From Myxococcales bacterium (lineage in GTDB: Bacteria > Myxococcota_A > Polyangia > Haliangiales > Haliangiaceae): a stretch of DNA of 64,000 nucleotides. The notes beneath the pieces were generated by a model. The model did not search any database, was not told the origin of the DNA, and worked only from the letters and a program-made list of their open reading frames with translations. Below, piece after piece: positions 62,626 through 64,000 of the stretch (the stretch's first letter is position 1; each line of letters opens with the position of its first letter). The position numbers and the translations under genes were made by a program. The stretch covers positions 62,001 to 126,000 of the forward strand of contig JADJUF010000022.1 of NCBI GenBank assembly GCA_016717005.1, written 5' to 3'.

Positions 62626-64000
62626 CTAGAGGTCGTCGAGCCAGCCGGCGCCGTCCCAGCGGATGATCTGCGGGTCGGCGCCGCCGACGCCGTCGCGGCC
62701 GACCGCCCACATGCGGTCGCCGCGGTGATCGATCGCGATCAGCTGGTCGGTGAGCGCGTCGCCGCTGTAGTAGGTCCACGCGCCGCCGGCGTACTTCGAC
62801 GTGCCGCTCGCCGGGCGCCCGGCCTCGCTGCTGCCGACCACCCAGGCCCCGTCGACGGCGTCGGGCGCGCCGGCGGCGACGTCGGTGAGCCGGCTGCACT
62901 CGGTCGGCGCGCCGGCGACCGGGGCCCAGGCCATGCCGTCGCGGCGCGCCAGGCCGGCGATCCCGCACGCGGCGCCCGCCGGGTGATCGACGCCGACCGC
63001 CCAGATGTTGGCGCCGCCGCTGCCGTGCAGCGCCGAGAAGCTGGCGACGCCGTAGTACCGCGTGTTGCGCAGCTCGAGCTGCCACGTCGCGGTGGTCGGC
63101 GCCCAGCGATAGACGATCCCGGAGCTGCCGTCGTACGAAGGGTTGCCGGGGTACGGCGCCGGCTCGGTGCCGGCGATCCAGACGTCGTCGCTCGACGCGC
63201 TCCACACCGCCAGCAGCGTCTTGTCGGCCGGCAGATCGCGGCTGACCCAGGCCCCGCCGTCGAAGTGGCGCACCGTGCCCGCGGCGCCGACCAGCCAGAC
63301 GTCATCGGGGCCCGTGCCCCAGATGCCGGCGAGCGCCGCGGTGGCGCCGACCGCGACCGACGTGAAGGCCGCGCCGTCGTAGTGGACCACCGCGCCAGCG
63401 GTGCCGACCAGCCAGACATCGTCGTCGGCGCTGCCCCACACCGCGCGCCAGTCGGTCGCGGCGTCGACCACGGTCCAGCACCACGCGCCGCTCGCGTCGG
63501 TGCGCACGCCGACCGCGCCGCCGGCGCCGACCGCGACGACCGTCGCCGGGCCGACCCAGACGTCGGCGAGCTCGAGCGGCGCCCCGGGCGTGAGCGCGCC
63601 GCAGGTCGCCGACACCTGCAGCGCGAGATCGAAGACCAGGTCGCTCGAGCTCGCGCTCGCCTGGTGGACCTCGACCGCGAGGACGTTGGTGCCGGCCACC
63701 AGCAGGCCCTTGCCCGCGGTCCAGTCGAGGGTCACGTAGTTGTTGCCGGTCTCGTACCCGGGCGCCAGCGTCGCGGCCGTGATCGGCCCCGCCGGCATCG
63801 ACGCCCGACCGAGCTCGACGCCGTTGAGGTACGCGACGAAGCCGTCGTCGTAGATCGCCTCGCCGACGAGCGCGGTCACCGCCGCCGGATCGGCGACCGC
63901 GAACGACGTGACGAAGTAGGTCGTGAGGTGCTTGCTCGCGCCTGGGCCCGTACGACACCGGGGTCTGCAGGTAGCTCTCGCCGTAGCCGAGCGGCGCGGC
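62626..64000 (-). CDS. surface protein with beta-sandwich and propeller repeats (5' end outside window)
   Basis: The C-terminal 450 or so residues of a secreted-type protein. First, LGYGESYLQTPVSYG and AIYDDGFVAYLNGVELGRASMPAGP form a jelly-roll-like domain often attached to hydrolases. Then propeller blades repeat DDVWLVGTAGAVVHYDG, DDVWLVGAAGTVRHFDGG, DDVWIAGTEP and NIWAVGVDHP. A frame change near 63947 separates the first part. The end at 62626 is clear. It is a probable surface or outer-membrane protein; its start and anchor are beyond the window. Confidence 0.82.
   Translation of the reverse strand, partial: PRRSATARATCRPRCRTGPGASKHLTTYFVTSFAVADPAAVTALVGEAIYDDGFVAYLNGVELGRASMPAGPITAATLAPGYETGNNYVTLDWTAGKGLLVAGTNVLAVEVHQASASSSDLVFDLALQVSATCGALTPGAPLELADVWVGPATVVAVGAGGAVGVRTDASGAWCWTVVDAATDWRAVWGSADDDVWLVGTAGAVVHYDGAAFTSVAVGATAALAGIWGTGPDDVWLVGAAGTVRHFDGGAWVSRDLPADKTLLAVWSASSDDVWIAGTEPAPYPGNPSYDGSSGIVYRWAPTTATWQLELRNTRYYGVASFSALHGSGGANIWAVGVDHPAGAACGIAGLARRDGMAWAPVAGAPTECSRLTDVAAGAPDAVDGAWVVGSSEAGRPASGTSKYAGGAWTYYSGDALTDQLIAIDHRGDRMWAVGRDGVGGADPQIIRWDGAGWLDDL

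Overview
The window is very GC-rich chromosomal DNA, clearly above 70% G+C by eye, that looks like a myxobacterium (Myxococcota). A Kofleriaceae/Haliangiales-like relative is my inference. The signs are a MYXO-CTERM anchor, three serine/threonine kinases (two carrying Asp-Ala-rich tails), many lipoproteins with VDA-rich linkers, Cys-rich DUF4215 repeats, and a split ATP synthase locus that lacks atpB and atpE. I see no tRNA, rRNA, CRISPR array, insertion sequence or prophage.

Layout: 1-1296 is a DbpA-type RNA helicase cut by the window edge. 1628-3882 is a three-gene operon with a MerR-TPR regulator and a palindrome placed like an activator site. 3900-8950 holds a beta-lactamase-fold hydrolase, a kinase, a membrane protein and an M20 peptidase; the peptidase promoter has been multiplied as a 72-bp tandem repeat. 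9198-10957 is a coupled lipoprotein pair, one resembling a copper type II monooxygenase. 11136-14344 is an acyl-CoA dehydrogenase behind a TetR-like operator, plus a beta-propeller protein. 14453-18555 is a DUF4157 (eCIS-core) protein with a phospholipase-C-like motif, divergent from a double-AAA ATPase. 18801-22647 is an SDR, a cupredoxin-like protein and a TPR kinase. 22766-31052 is a block of surface proteins. 31300-34671 is an FHA-winged-helix / membrane protein / kinase signalling operon. 34807-37287 is a VIT-vWA protein. 37403-41809 is a DUF4157-Het-C cassette flanked by two paralogous 86-residue membrane proteins. 41972-48216 is the F1 ATP synthase operon with a near-consensus promoter. 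48417-64000 is a mosaic: two Uma2 nucleases, an aldo/keto reductase, DUF2279, a class II aldolase, a methyltransferase, lipoproteins, a GreB-like factor and a HEAT-repeat protein.

Three patterns run through the whole window. First, at least 14 genes have a TANNNT hexamer 6-8 nt before the start codon, which implies widespread leaderless transcription and fixes several starts. Second, the last codons and stop of several genes are repeated just downstream (3'-end echoes). Third, single-base frameshifts interrupt many genes, including atpA and atpG, which cannot both be dead. These are most likely indel errors in the sequence, and they become much denser after about 52 kb.

The best candidates for an undescribed system are the DUF4157-Het-C cassette with its paired membrane proteins and translationally coupled partner, and the DUF4157/AAA pair that shares one bidirectional promoter. 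No contractile-injection structural genes lie in the window.
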